From: Anaerolineales bacterium | GTDB lineage: Bacteria; Chloroflexota; Anaerolineae; Anaerolineales; Villigracilaceae | Reading direction: 5' to 3' | DNA length: 37,526 nucleotides | Assembly (NCBI GenBank): GCA_020060625.1 | Contig: JAGUZU010000009.1 | Span: 1 to 37,526 of the forward strand | Shown here: piece after piece, positions 15,236 to 22,086 of the stretch | Position numbering within the stretch: the first letter of the stretch is position 1 | Layout of the letters: every line of letters starts with the position of its first letter | Position numbers and translations under genes: made by a program | The notes under the pieces: generated by a model | Told to the model about the DNA's origin: nothing | Seen by the model: only the letters and a program-made list of their open reading frames with translations | The model's database searches: none

Positions 15236-16633
15236 ATGTTAAAAATCTACAACACCCTCACCCGCAAAACCGAAGAATTCCAGACCCTCGAACCCGGCGT
15301 CGTCAAGATGTACGTCTGCGGCGTCACGGTCTATAACGACGCGCACGTCGGTCATGCCATGTCCGCCATCGTGTTCGACATCATTCGCCGCTACCTCGAA
15401 TACCGCGGCTACAGCGTCAAACACGTCATGAACTACACCGACGTGGACGACAAGATCATCAACCGCGCCAACCAACTCGGCGAAGACCCGCTCACGCTCT
15501 CGCAACGGTACATCGAAGATTACGCGCGCGATCTCGCCAGTCTCAACGTCCTGCCCGCCACCTCCACCCCGCAGGTCAGCAAGACCATGCCGCTCATCAT
15601 CGAGTTCGTTCAAGGCTTGATCCAAAAGGAAGCCGCCTACGCTGCGCCGAATGGCGACGTCTATTTCAGCGTCACCAGCGACGATGACTACGGCAAACTC
15701 TCCGGGCGCAAACTCGACGACATGCAGGCAGGCGCGCGCATCGAAGTCGGCGAACAAAAAGAACACCCCATGGACTTCGCCCTTTGGAAAGCCGCCAAGC
15801 CCGGCGAAATTTCATGGGACAGTCCCTGGGGCAAGGGTCGCCCCGGCTGGCACATCGAATGCTCCGCCATGAACCTCGCCGAACTCGGCGAACAGATAGA
15901 CATCCACGGCGGCGGCAACGACCTCATCTTTCCGCATCACGAGAACGAGATCGCGCAGACCGAATGCTACACCGGCAAAGACTTCGCCCGCTATTGGGTT
16001 CACAACGGCATGTTGCAGTTGGGCGGCGAAAAAATGTCCAAATCCATCGGCAACATCATCAGCATCAAGGAATTTTTATCGAAGCGTTCCTCCGATGTGA
16101 TGCGCATGTTGGTCTTGAACGGGACGTATCGCGCGCCCCTGATGTTCAACGACGAAACGCTGGATGCCGCTGAACGCAACGTCGAACGCCTCAAATCCGC
16201 GCTCAAACCTGCCTCCCCCTCTGCCAGCGGACTCCCCGCCGACATCTTATCCGCCCTCACTGCCGCCATTGAGACTGCCAAAACCAGCTTCACCGAAGCC
16301 ATGGACAACGACTTCAACACCGCCGGAGCCGTTGCCGCGTTGTTCGAGTTTTCAAAATCCATCAACACCGCCCGCGACAACGGCGCGACTGCCGAACAGA
16401 TCACGCCCGCGCAGGATGCCTTCCGCGAACTGGCTGGCGTGCTTGGTCTCACCCTTGAAGAGAAAAAAGGCTCAAGCGAGGACGAAGCCAGGGTAAACGC
16501 GCTCATCGAAGAACGCAACCGGGCGCGAAAAGAGAAAAACTGGGCGCGTTCGGATGAAATTCGCGATCAACTGAAGGAAATGGGCGTCACCCTCGAAGAC
16601 AGCAAAGACGGCACCACTTGGAAATGGAGTTAA
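15236..16633 (+). CDS. cysS: Cysteinyl-tRNA synthetase
   Basis: 465-aa class I aminoacyl-tRNA synthetase charging tRNA-Cys. It has the HIGH signature as HVGHA (37-41) and KMSKS at 266-270. The zinc ligands are Cys28, the Cys of GWHIECSAM and the His/Glu of FPHHENE. The C-terminal helical anticodon region includes ARVNALIEERNRARKEKNW. Length is typical. The ATG at 15236 starts MLKIYNTLTRKTEEF; an in-frame ATG at 15203 adds non-family residues and was rejected. No strong Shine-Dalgarno is visible. rlmB follows 49 nt later with its own -10 box. Confidence 0.97.
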   Translation: MLKIYNTLTRKTEEFQTLEPGVVKMYVCGVTVYNDAHVGHAMSAIVFDIIRRYLEYRGYSVKHVMNYTDVDDKIINRANQLGEDPLTLSQRYIEDYARDLASLNVLPATSTPQVSKTMPLIIEFVQGLIQKEAAYAAPNGDVYFSVTSDDDYGKLSGRKLDDMQAGARIEVGEQKEHPMDFALWKAAKPGEISWDSPWGKGRPGWHIECSAMNLAELGEQIDIHGGGNDLIFPHHENEIAQTECYTGKDFARYWVHNGMLQLGGEKMSKSIGNIISIKEFLSKRSSDVMRMLVLNGTYRAPLMFNDETLDAAERNVERLKSALKPASPSASGLPADILSALTAAIETAKTSFTEAMDNDFNTAGAVAALFEFSKSINTARDNGATAEQITPAQDAFRELAGVLGLTLEEKKGSSEDEARVNALIEERNRARKEKNWARSDEIRDQLKEMGVTLEDSKDGTTWKWS

Positions 16634-16668
16634 TTTTGCAGGGGTGATCCGGTGGGTTGCCCCTACGG

Positions 16669-16682
16669 TACAATCGGGGAAT
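16669..16682 (+). promoter_or_regulatory. Near-leaderless promoter of rlmB
   Basis: ggTACAAT (-10 at 16669-16674) ends 8 nt before the ATG at 16683. The same ggTACAAT octamer occurs before the ABC exporter gene at 20190-20197. Confidence 0.5.
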
Positions 16683-17408
16683 ATGAAAGAAAACATTTAC
16701 TCCCGCAACGCAGTCCATGAAGCCCTGCGCGCGAAACGCAGGCAGATATTTTCCATAGAAATCGCCGAAGGGGCGCAGGAAAAAGGCACACTGGCTGAGA
16801 TCGTCAAACTCGCCAGCCAGCAAAAGATAAAGGTCAACCGCGTGCCGCGCGGCAGGCTGGACAAAATTCACCAGAACCATCAAGGTGTCATCGCCGAAGT
16901 CAGCGGTTATCCATACTCGGATGTGGTCGAGATTTTGGACAGCATCAAAAACGAGCCGCCGTTCATCCTCATTCTCGATTCCTTGCAAGACCCTCAGAAC
17001 TTTGGCACGCTTATCCGCACGGCGGAAGCCGTTGGTGTGCATGGCATCGTCATTCCGCTGGCACGGACGGTGGAAGTCACGCCGTCGGTGGTCAATGCGT
17101 CTTCGGGGGCGAGTGAACATCTGCTTATCGCCAGGTCCAATCTTTCGCAGGCGATGGACGCGCTCAAGGATGCAAACGTCTGGCTTGTGGGTTTGGACCA
17201 GGCTGGGGCGGAGGTCGAGGCGGGGTCGCGTCATCTCAAAGGCGCGCTGGGACTCGTCGTGGGGTCCGAGGGCGAAGGTTTGCATGATCTCACGCGCAGG
17301 AAGTGCGACATCGTTTTGAAACTTCCAATGAAGGGCAAAATTGAATCATTGAATGCGGCGGTGGCGGGGTCGGTGGCGTTGTATCTGGCATATTTGAATA
17401 GGAAATAA
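16683..17408 (+). CDS. rlmB: 23S rRNA 2'-O-methyltransferase, TrmH/SpoU family
   Basis: 241-aa SpoU-type methyltransferase, most likely methylating 23S rRNA G2251 (E. coli numbering). An N-terminal substrate-binding domain (residues 1-75) precedes the knotted catalytic domain. Motif 1 is DPQNFGTLIRTAEAVGV with the catalytic Arg, motif 2 LGLVVGSEGEGL, and motif 3 KLPMKGKIESLNAAVAGS. The start at 16683 (MKENIYSRNAVHEAL) fits family starts and a -10 box 8 nt upstream; the in-frame ATG at 16644 was rejected. Position after cysS is common for this family. Specificity among RlmB, TrmH and relatives is inferred from sequence and context. Confidence 0.88.
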   Translation: MKENIYSRNAVHEALRAKRRQIFSIEIAEGAQEKGTLAEIVKLASQQKIKVNRVPRGRLDKIHQNHQGVIAEVSGYPYSDVVEILDSIKNEPPFILILDSLQDPQNFGTLIRTAEAVGVHGIVIPLARTVEVTPSVVNASSGASEHLLIARSNLSQAMDALKDANVWLVGLDQAGAEVEAGSRHLKGALGLVVGSEGEGLHDLTRRKCDIVLKLPMKGKIESLNAAVAGSVALYLAYLNRK

Positions 17409-17499
17409 ATGTCGTTGCGAGGGCGTTCATTCTCTTTGCCCGAAGCAATCTCCTACTCGGCAGGAGGCTGCTTCGCCAAAGAACGGCTCGCAGCGACAT
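17409..17499. repeat. GTCATTGCG-type palindromic repeat, second copy
   Basis: Terminal arms atgtcgttgcgag (17409-17421) and ctcgcagcgacat (17487-17499) match in 12 of 13 positions, and the inner part has gaagcaatctcc/ggaggctgcttc. It fills the rlmB to glycosidase gap almost completely and ends 18 nt before the next ATG. Confidence 0.8.
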
Positions 17500-17516
17500 A
17501 GCCCACAGGAGAAAAC

Positions 17517-18851
17517 ATGCCTCAGGGAACTTATCATTTTCCAAAAGGATTTTTATGGGGAACGGCAACTGCGTCGCATCAGGTGGAGGGGAATAACGCC
17601 AACAATAATTGGCACAAGTGGGAGGAGGAGGGACATACCGCGCATAAATCGGGACTTGCCGCCGATTGGTGGGGAGGACGCTGGCGCGAAGATTTCGACC
17701 GCGCCGCCGAAACGGGGCAGAACGCGCATCGTTTATCGGTGGAGTGGAGCCGCATCCAGCCGACGCCTGATACATGGGACGAAGAAGCCCTCGAAAAATA
17801 TCGCGCCATGCTGCGCGGATTGAAGGAACGCGGCATCATGCCAATGGTGACATTGCATCACTTCACCGATCCGTTGTGGCTTGGTGAATTGGGAGGTTGG
17901 GAAACGGAAGCCGTTGTTCCGTTGTTCGAGAAATACGTCCACAAGACGGTGGATGCGTTGAAAGAGTACTGCGCGTTATGGTGTACGATCAACGAGCCGA
18001 CCGGGTATGCGCTGAATGGATATGTTGCGGGAAGCGTTGATTCGTTTCCACCCGGAAAGAACGATTTGAAACTGGCGATGCGGGTGCAAGCCAACCTCAT
18101 CCGCGGACATGCCGCCGCGTACCGCGCCATTCATTTGATCCAGCCGGAGGCGCGGGTTGGGTTTGCGCATCATTATCGCTCCATCGCGCCGGATCATGCC
18201 TGGTCGCCGTTGGATAAGTGGGCGGCGCGTAATTTCTTCGACGGTATTAACATCGGTTTTCCCTCCGCATTGGCGGAAGGTGTGATGCGCTCGCCCATTG
18301 GCTCCGTGCGTATTCCCGAAGCCAAAGGCACGCAGGATTATTTCGGTTTCAATTACTACACGCGCGAATACGTCACGTTCGATTTGCGCAAACCCGGCAC
18401 GCTGTTCGGACGCAATTTTTACAGGAAGGACGCCGAGTTGAGCGATGACGGCTTCCTTGCCATCGAACCGGATGGAATGTTCGAAGGTTTGAAGTGGGTC
18501 GCGCGCACCTTCCCCAACCTGCCCATCCTTGTCGCTGAAAATGGCGTCAATTCTGCCGACGATTCAATGCGCCCGCGTTACATTGCACAACACATCCATC
18601 AGATGTGGAGAGCGGTCAATTTCAACTGGCACATCAAGGGATACTTCCATTGGTCATTGGTGGACAATTTCGAATGGAGTTTTGGATGGAAGTACCGCTT
18701 CGGTCTCTGGGGATTGGATGTTGATACGCAAAAGAGGATCAGACGCCCGTCTGTGGATTTGTACGCGGAGATTTGCAGGGAAAACGGTCTCTCCAGCGAG
18801 ATGGTGCAGAAGTATTGCCCCGAAGTGTTCGATAAGGTATTTCCTTCGTGA
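17517..18851 (+). CDS. Glycoside hydrolase family 1 (beta-glucosidase-like)
   Basis: 444-aa retaining beta-glycosidase with the GH1 TIM-barrel. It starts FPKGFLWGTATASHQVEG, contains RLSVEWSRIQP, the acid/base Glu in TINEP (about 160) and the nucleophile Glu in VAENG (about 341; usually TENG). It also has the substrate-binding HWSLVDNFEWSFGWKYRFGL segment. It lacks a signal peptide, so it acts in the cytoplasm on imported beta-glycosides. The exact sugar is uncertain. AGGAGA at 17507-17512 sets the start. The APH-type kinase gene follows after 24 nt. Confidence 0.93.
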   Translation: MPQGTYHFPKGFLWGTATASHQVEGNNANNNWHKWEEEGHTAHKSGLAADWWGGRWREDFDRAAETGQNAHRLSVEWSRIQPTPDTWDEEALEKYRAMLRGLKERGIMPMVTLHHFTDPLWLGELGGWETEAVVPLFEKYVHKTVDALKEYCALWCTINEPTGYALNGYVAGSVDSFPPGKNDLKLAMRVQANLIRGHAAAYRAIHLIQPEARVGFAHHYRSIAPDHAWSPLDKWAARNFFDGINIGFPSALAEGVMRSPIGSVRIPEAKGTQDYFGFNYYTREYVTFDLRKPGTLFGRNFYRKDAELSDDGFLAIEPDGMFEGLKWVARTFPNLPILVAENGVNSADDSMRPRYIAQHIHQMWRAVNFNWHIKGYFHWSLVDNFEWSFGWKYRFGLWGLDVDTQKRIRRPSVDLYAEICRENGLSSEMVQKYCPEVFDKVFPS

Positions 18852-18856
18852 GGAAA

Positions 18857-18871
18857 AGACCTCGGAGGTCT
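18857..18871 (+). promoter_or_regulatory. Palindrome burying the Shine-Dalgarno of the kinase gene
   Basis: agacctc (18857-18863), g, gaggtct (18865-18871) is a perfect 15-bp palindrome whose right arm contains the GGAGG for the ATG at 18876. Folding would hide the ribosome-binding site. It may also be a small dispersed palindrome. Confidence 0.5.
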
Positions 18872-18875
18872 GGCA

Positions 18876-19793
18876 ATGAAAACAATGGATTTCGAAACAC
18901 AACGCCTCCCTCCTGATTTCATCAAAACGATCCACAGTACCTTCGGTGATGACGGGCGCGAAATGCTGGCGCGCCTGCCCGAATTGATTGCGGATGCATC
19001 CGCGCGTTGGGGGTTGACGGATATTCAGCCTGTTCCCAACCTCTCATATAACTTTGTCGCTTTTGCCAAACGAGGTGTAGGGGATGTGGTTCTCAAGATC
19101 GGCGTGACGAACCGGGAATTGGTCAGCGAGATGGCGGCATTGAGGTTTTTCAACGGCGAGGGCGTCTGTCAATTGCTGGAATGCGACGAAAAACAAGGCA
19201 TGTTTCTGCTGGAACTGCTCAAACCGGGGACGATGCTCTCAGAAATGGAAGATGACGACGAGCGCACTCACATTGCGATTGACGTGATGGAGAATTTGAT
19301 ATTGCGCGGGGGCGGGGCAGCTCCGCCTCTACAGAATAAATTTATCCATCTATCCGATTGGTTCGACGGGTTGAAAAAGATTCGTCCGCGGTTTGGCGGC
19401 GGGACGGGACCTTTCCCAAAGGAAATTCTGGAGCGGGTCGAAGCGTCGCTACCGGGGTTGTTCGATGAGGAGGCAAGGCTCATTCACGGAGACTTCCATC
19501 ATGACAACATACTTTTATCCGAGCGGGGCTGGCTGGCAATTGACCCGAAGGGCGTGATCGGACCTGTCGGCTACGAGATTGGTCCGCTGATGCTCAACCC
19601 GTGGATCAAGCCGATGGATGGGAGCAGGTTCGAGGTCCGAACGGTGAGGCGGGTGGACATCATCCACGAGCGGTTGGGCTGGGCGCGGGAGGTCATCATC
19701 GAGTGGGCGCTGGCTCATGCAGTCTTGTCCGCATGGTGGGATTATCCGAATGGAGATTGGGAATATTCCATGCGCTGCGCAAGAATTTTTTGA
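18876..19793 (+). CDS. APH(6)/hydroxyurea-type phosphotransferase
   Basis: 305-aa kinase-fold protein of the aminoglycoside/hydroxyurea phosphotransferase family. Visible landmarks are NFVAFAKRG...VVLKIG for ATP binding (Lys), the catalytic loop LIHGDFHHDNIL (about 202-213) and AIDPKGVIGPVGYEIG for metal binding. The DPKG form is characteristic of the APH(6) streptomycin kinase branch. A chromosomal copy beside a glycosidase may phosphorylate a small endogenous substrate, and antibiotic resistance is not shown. A Gly/Ala/Pro stretch (RGGGAAPPLQ, bases about 19308-19335) is encoded by a short GC palindrome. Confidence 0.82.
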   Translation: MKTMDFETQRLPPDFIKTIHSTFGDDGREMLARLPELIADASARWGLTDIQPVPNLSYNFVAFAKRGVGDVVLKIGVTNRELVSEMAALRFFNGEGVCQLLECDEKQGMFLLELLKPGTMLSEMEDDDERTHIAIDVMENLILRGGGAAPPLQNKFIHLSDWFDGLKKIRPRFGGGTGPFPKEILERVEASLPGLFDEEARLIHGDFHHDNILLSERGWLAIDPKGVIGPVGYEIGPLMLNPWIKPMDGSRFEVRTVRRVDIIHERLGWAREVIIEWALAHAVLSAWWDYPNGDWEYSMRCARIF

Positions 19794-19795
19794 AA

Positions 19796-19873
19796 ATGTC
19801 ACCCTGAGCCGATAGGCGAAGGGTCTCTACCTAAGAGATGCTTCGTGGCGCCTCGCGCCGCTCAGCATGACAT
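19796..19873. repeat. TGTCACCCTGAGC-type palindromic repeat
   Basis: atgtcaccctgagc (19796-19809) is mirrored by gctcagcatgacat (19860-19873), with inner arms gaagggtctc and gagatgcttc. It is a different family from the GTCATTGCG elements and lies immediately after the kinase stop codon. Confidence 0.75.
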
Positions 19874-19888
19874 CAATCGGATTAAATG

Positions 19889-19919
19889 ACACAACCTCCC
19901 GTATGGGAGGTTGTGTTTT
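19889..19919 (+). terminator. Rho-independent terminator
   Basis: A perfect 12-bp stem (19889-19900 with 19905-19916) with loop gtat is followed by T's (19916-19919). It ends the glycosidase/kinase transcript and may also serve the convergent small gene. Confidence 0.88.
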
Positions 19920-19934
19920 GAGTTCAGGCGCTGC

Positions 19935-20084
19935 TTATTTACCGATCGCCGCGAAAATGGCATAGCCCAGGGCGAGGATGCCCGCAATCATGCCGAACAG
20001 GGGAAGCGCCACGAACGCGCCGATGCCGTACCACAGGAAGAACAGCCACATGCACCAACCGGAAATTGTTTTTGGAAGCGACAT
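19935..20084 (-). CDS. Small two-helix membrane protein
   Basis: 49-aa hydrophobic protein (begins MSLPKTISGWCMW) with two predicted membrane helices: WCMWLFFLWYGIGAFVAL and FGMIAGILALGYAIFAAI. An AAGGAGAG sequence about 9 nt upstream on the minus strand selects this ATG over an upstream in-frame one at 20135, which would add an unlikely polar leader. I do not recognise the family. It sits alone between a terminator and the divergent ABC exporter promoter. Confidence 0.7.
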   Translation of the reverse strand: MSLPKTISGWCMWLFFLWYGIGAFVALPLFGMIAGILALGYAIFAAIGK

Positions 20085-20189
20085 TTTACACTCTCCTTTG
20101 AGTTGAAATATCGGCTGGCAGGATTGCCAGTCCATTTATGACAACCCCCATCCAAAATATTGGTTGCGGGTTCCAGAGAATTCTAAAAT

Positions 20190-20203
20190 GGTACAATTGT
20201 TCT
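20190..20203 (+). promoter_or_regulatory. Near-leaderless promoter of the ABC exporter
   Basis: ggTACAAT (20190-20197) ends 6 nt before the ATG at 20204. There is no Shine-Dalgarno. The octamer is identical to that before rlmB. Confidence 0.5.
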
Positions 20204-22006
20204 ATGACGACACTTGGGCTTCCCGCAGAGTTCACATTACAAAGAAAAAACAAGTTCGACCACTCCTCGCCAGCGCGTTGGATCGTTTCCCACATCGCTC
20301 CCTATTTATGGATTGTGGCGATGATTTTCGCCGGCGCAATCGGAAACGCCGTCCTGGCGGTGGTCGTGCCGATCCTGACGGGCGACGCGTTCAACGCCAT
20401 GCTCGAAGCGCCGCCGGACACGTCGGCGCTTTTGCCGCTGGCGATCACCATTGGTGTTTCGCAGATCATCCGCGGCGTGCTTCAACTGGGACGCAACTTC
20501 GGGGCTGAACTGCTGGCGCAAAAAATGGAGCGCGACATCCGCGATGAGTTGTACCTTTCGCTGCTGGGCAAGAGCATGACCTTCCACAACATCCAGCCCG
20601 TCGGCGATACGATGGCGCGTTCCACCAACGATGTGCGCGAAATCAATTACATGTTCAGCCCGGGCATCAACCTGGTGGTGGGATCGTTCATGTTCATCCT
20701 CATGCCGATCTTCTTCGCGCCTCGCTACCACCCGTCGCTGATTCTCACCCCGCTTGTCTTCACCATCATTTATTTCATTGCGCTGGCGCGTTATCTCAAA
20801 CGGCTCGCCCCGATCACGGATGAAGTCCGCGCCACGTTTGGGGAGATGAACACGCACCTTTCCGAGTCGCTGGACGGGGTGGAGATCATGAAAGGCGCGG
20901 CACAGGAAGGCGCCGAGGTCGAGCGTTTCGTTACCAATGCGCGCAAGGTTCGAGATGCCTTCGTCCAGCAGGGCGACCTCGAAGCAAAATACATCGCCAT
21001 GCTTTTGCTCGGTCTCGCCTACGCGGGCGGGCTTATCCACGCGCTGTTCCTCTTCCGCGCCGGTCTCATCGACGTGGGCGCGGTGGTCGCTTATTTCGGG
21101 ATGCTGCAATTACTGGGCTTCCCCACCTTCACTTCCACGTTCGCCTATTCCCAAATCTCTTTGGGACTTTCCTCCGCGCGGCGCATTCTCGAACTCATCA
21201 ACCGCGAGACACATCTCGACCAAAACGCCTCGGGGCGGACCTCGAAGATTCGCGGCGAAATCGAGTTTCGTAATGTCTCGTTCCGTTACCCTCACCCCCA
21301 CCCCTCTCCCGTTGGGAGAGGGGATAGGGGAGAAGGCGAAAATATTCTTGAAAACATCTCTTTCAAGGTCATGCCGGGACAAACCGTCGCGCTCGTCGGT
21401 CAAACCGGGGCGGGCAAGACCTCGCTCGTCAAATTGATCAACCGCACCTACGACGTCACAGCCGGTCAGGTACTTGTGGACGGCGTGGACGTGCGCGAGT
21501 GGAATCTCGCTTCCCTGCGTTCGCAAACTTCCATCATCGAGCAGGACATCTTCCTTTTCTCGCGTTCGCTCAACGATAACATCGCCTTCGGCAAACCCGG
21601 CGCGACAAAAGATGAGATCATCGCCGCATCCATCGCCGCGCAGGCACACGATTTCATCCTCGACTTCGACCAGACCTACGCCACCACCGTCGGCGAACGC
21701 GGCGTGACTCTCTCCGGCGGGCAGCGCCAGCGCATCGCGCTTGCCCGCGCCTTTCTCACCGACCCGCGCATTCTCGTGCTCGATGATTCGACCTCCGCCA
21801 TCGACTCCGCCACCGAGGACAAGATTCAGCGCGCCATCGCCAATGCCGCGCGCGGACGCACCACCTTCATCATCACCCACCGCCTGTCGCAGATCCGCTG
21901 GGCAGACTTGATCATCGTCCTCCGCAAGGGTCAAATCGCCGCCATCGGCGCGCACGACGAGTTGATGCAGACCTCCGAGGCGTATTCGAGGATATTCAGG
22001 GAATAA
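20204..22006 (+). CDS. ABC exporter half-transporter with degenerate ATPase site
   Basis: 600-aa fused membrane/ATPase subunit. Six membrane helices (about 30-320) are followed by the nucleotide-binding domain: Walker A GQTGAGKT (about 399), signature LSGGQ (503-507), Walker B ending LVLDDSTS, and the His switch in ITHRLS. The catalytic Glu after Walker B is Asp (about 528), typical of the degenerate half of heterodimeric exporters. Residues 363-379 (PHPHPSPVGRGDRGEGE) are encoded by a palindromic repeat inserted in frame right after the A-loop Tyr (FRY). The start at 20204 fits the -10 box; an ATG 66 nt upstream was rejected. Substrate unknown: drug, lipid or peptide. Its partner follows after 77 nt. 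Confidence 0.92.
   Translation: MTTLGLPAEFTLQRKNKFDHSSPARWIVSHIAPYLWIVAMIFAGAIGNAVLAVVVPILTGDAFNAMLEAPPDTSALLPLAITIGVSQIIRGVLQLGRNFGAELLAQKMERDIRDELYLSLLGKSMTFHNIQPVGDTMARSTNDVREINYMFSPGINLVVGSFMFILMPIFFAPRYHPSLILTPLVFTIIYFIALARYLKRLAPITDEVRATFGEMNTHLSESLDGVEIMKGAAQEGAEVERFVTNARKVRDAFVQQGDLEAKYIAMLLLGLAYAGGLIHALFLFRAGLIDVGAVVAYFGMLQLLGFPTFTSTFAYSQISLGLSSARRILELINRETHLDQNASGRTSKIRGEIEFRNVSFRYPHPHPSPVGRGDRGEGENILENISFKVMPGQTVALVGQTGAGKTSLVKLINRTYDVTAGQVLVDGVDVREWNLASLRSQTSIIEQDIFLFSRSLNDNIAFGKPGATKDEIIAASIAAQAHDFILDFDQTYATTVGERGVTLSGGQRQRIALARAFLTDPRILVLDDSTSAIDSATEDKIQRAIANAARGRTTFIITHRLSQIRWADLIIVLRKGQIAAIGAHDELMQTSEAYSRIFRE
21289..21339 (+). repeat. CCCTCACCCC-type palindromic repeat inside the ABC exporter gene
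   Basis: ccctcaccccca leads into cccctctccc (21301-21310), which pairs perfectly (10 bp) with gggagagggg (21314-21323) around gtt, then ataggggagaaggcga. Length of about 51 nt keeps the reading frame. Confidence 0.85.
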
Positions 22007-22010
22007 GATC

Positions 22011-22086
22011 AGCGATTAGCGATTGGCTTTTAGCATTTAGGAAAACCCGCCAACCGCTAATTGCTAACCGCTAAAGGCTAATTATG
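22011..22086. repeat. Palindromic heptanucleotide array between the two ABC genes
   Basis: The first half is agcgatt, agcgatt, ggctttt, agcattt (22011-22038). The second half is aaccgct, aattgct, aaccgct, aaaggct, aattatg (22052-22086). The second set is roughly the reverse complement of the first, so the transcript could fold into a long imperfect hairpin. The last unit contains the start codon of the next gene. Confidence 0.75.

Noticed and set aside
18876-19793. Acquired antibiotic-resistance gene
   Set aside because: The APH(6)-like motifs are real, but base composition matches its neighbours, no mobile element carries it, and the substrate cannot be read from sequence.
22011-22086. CRISPR-like array between ABC genes
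   Set aside because: Repeats are 7 nt with no spacers, and no cas genes are in the window. They are heptanucleotide arrays.
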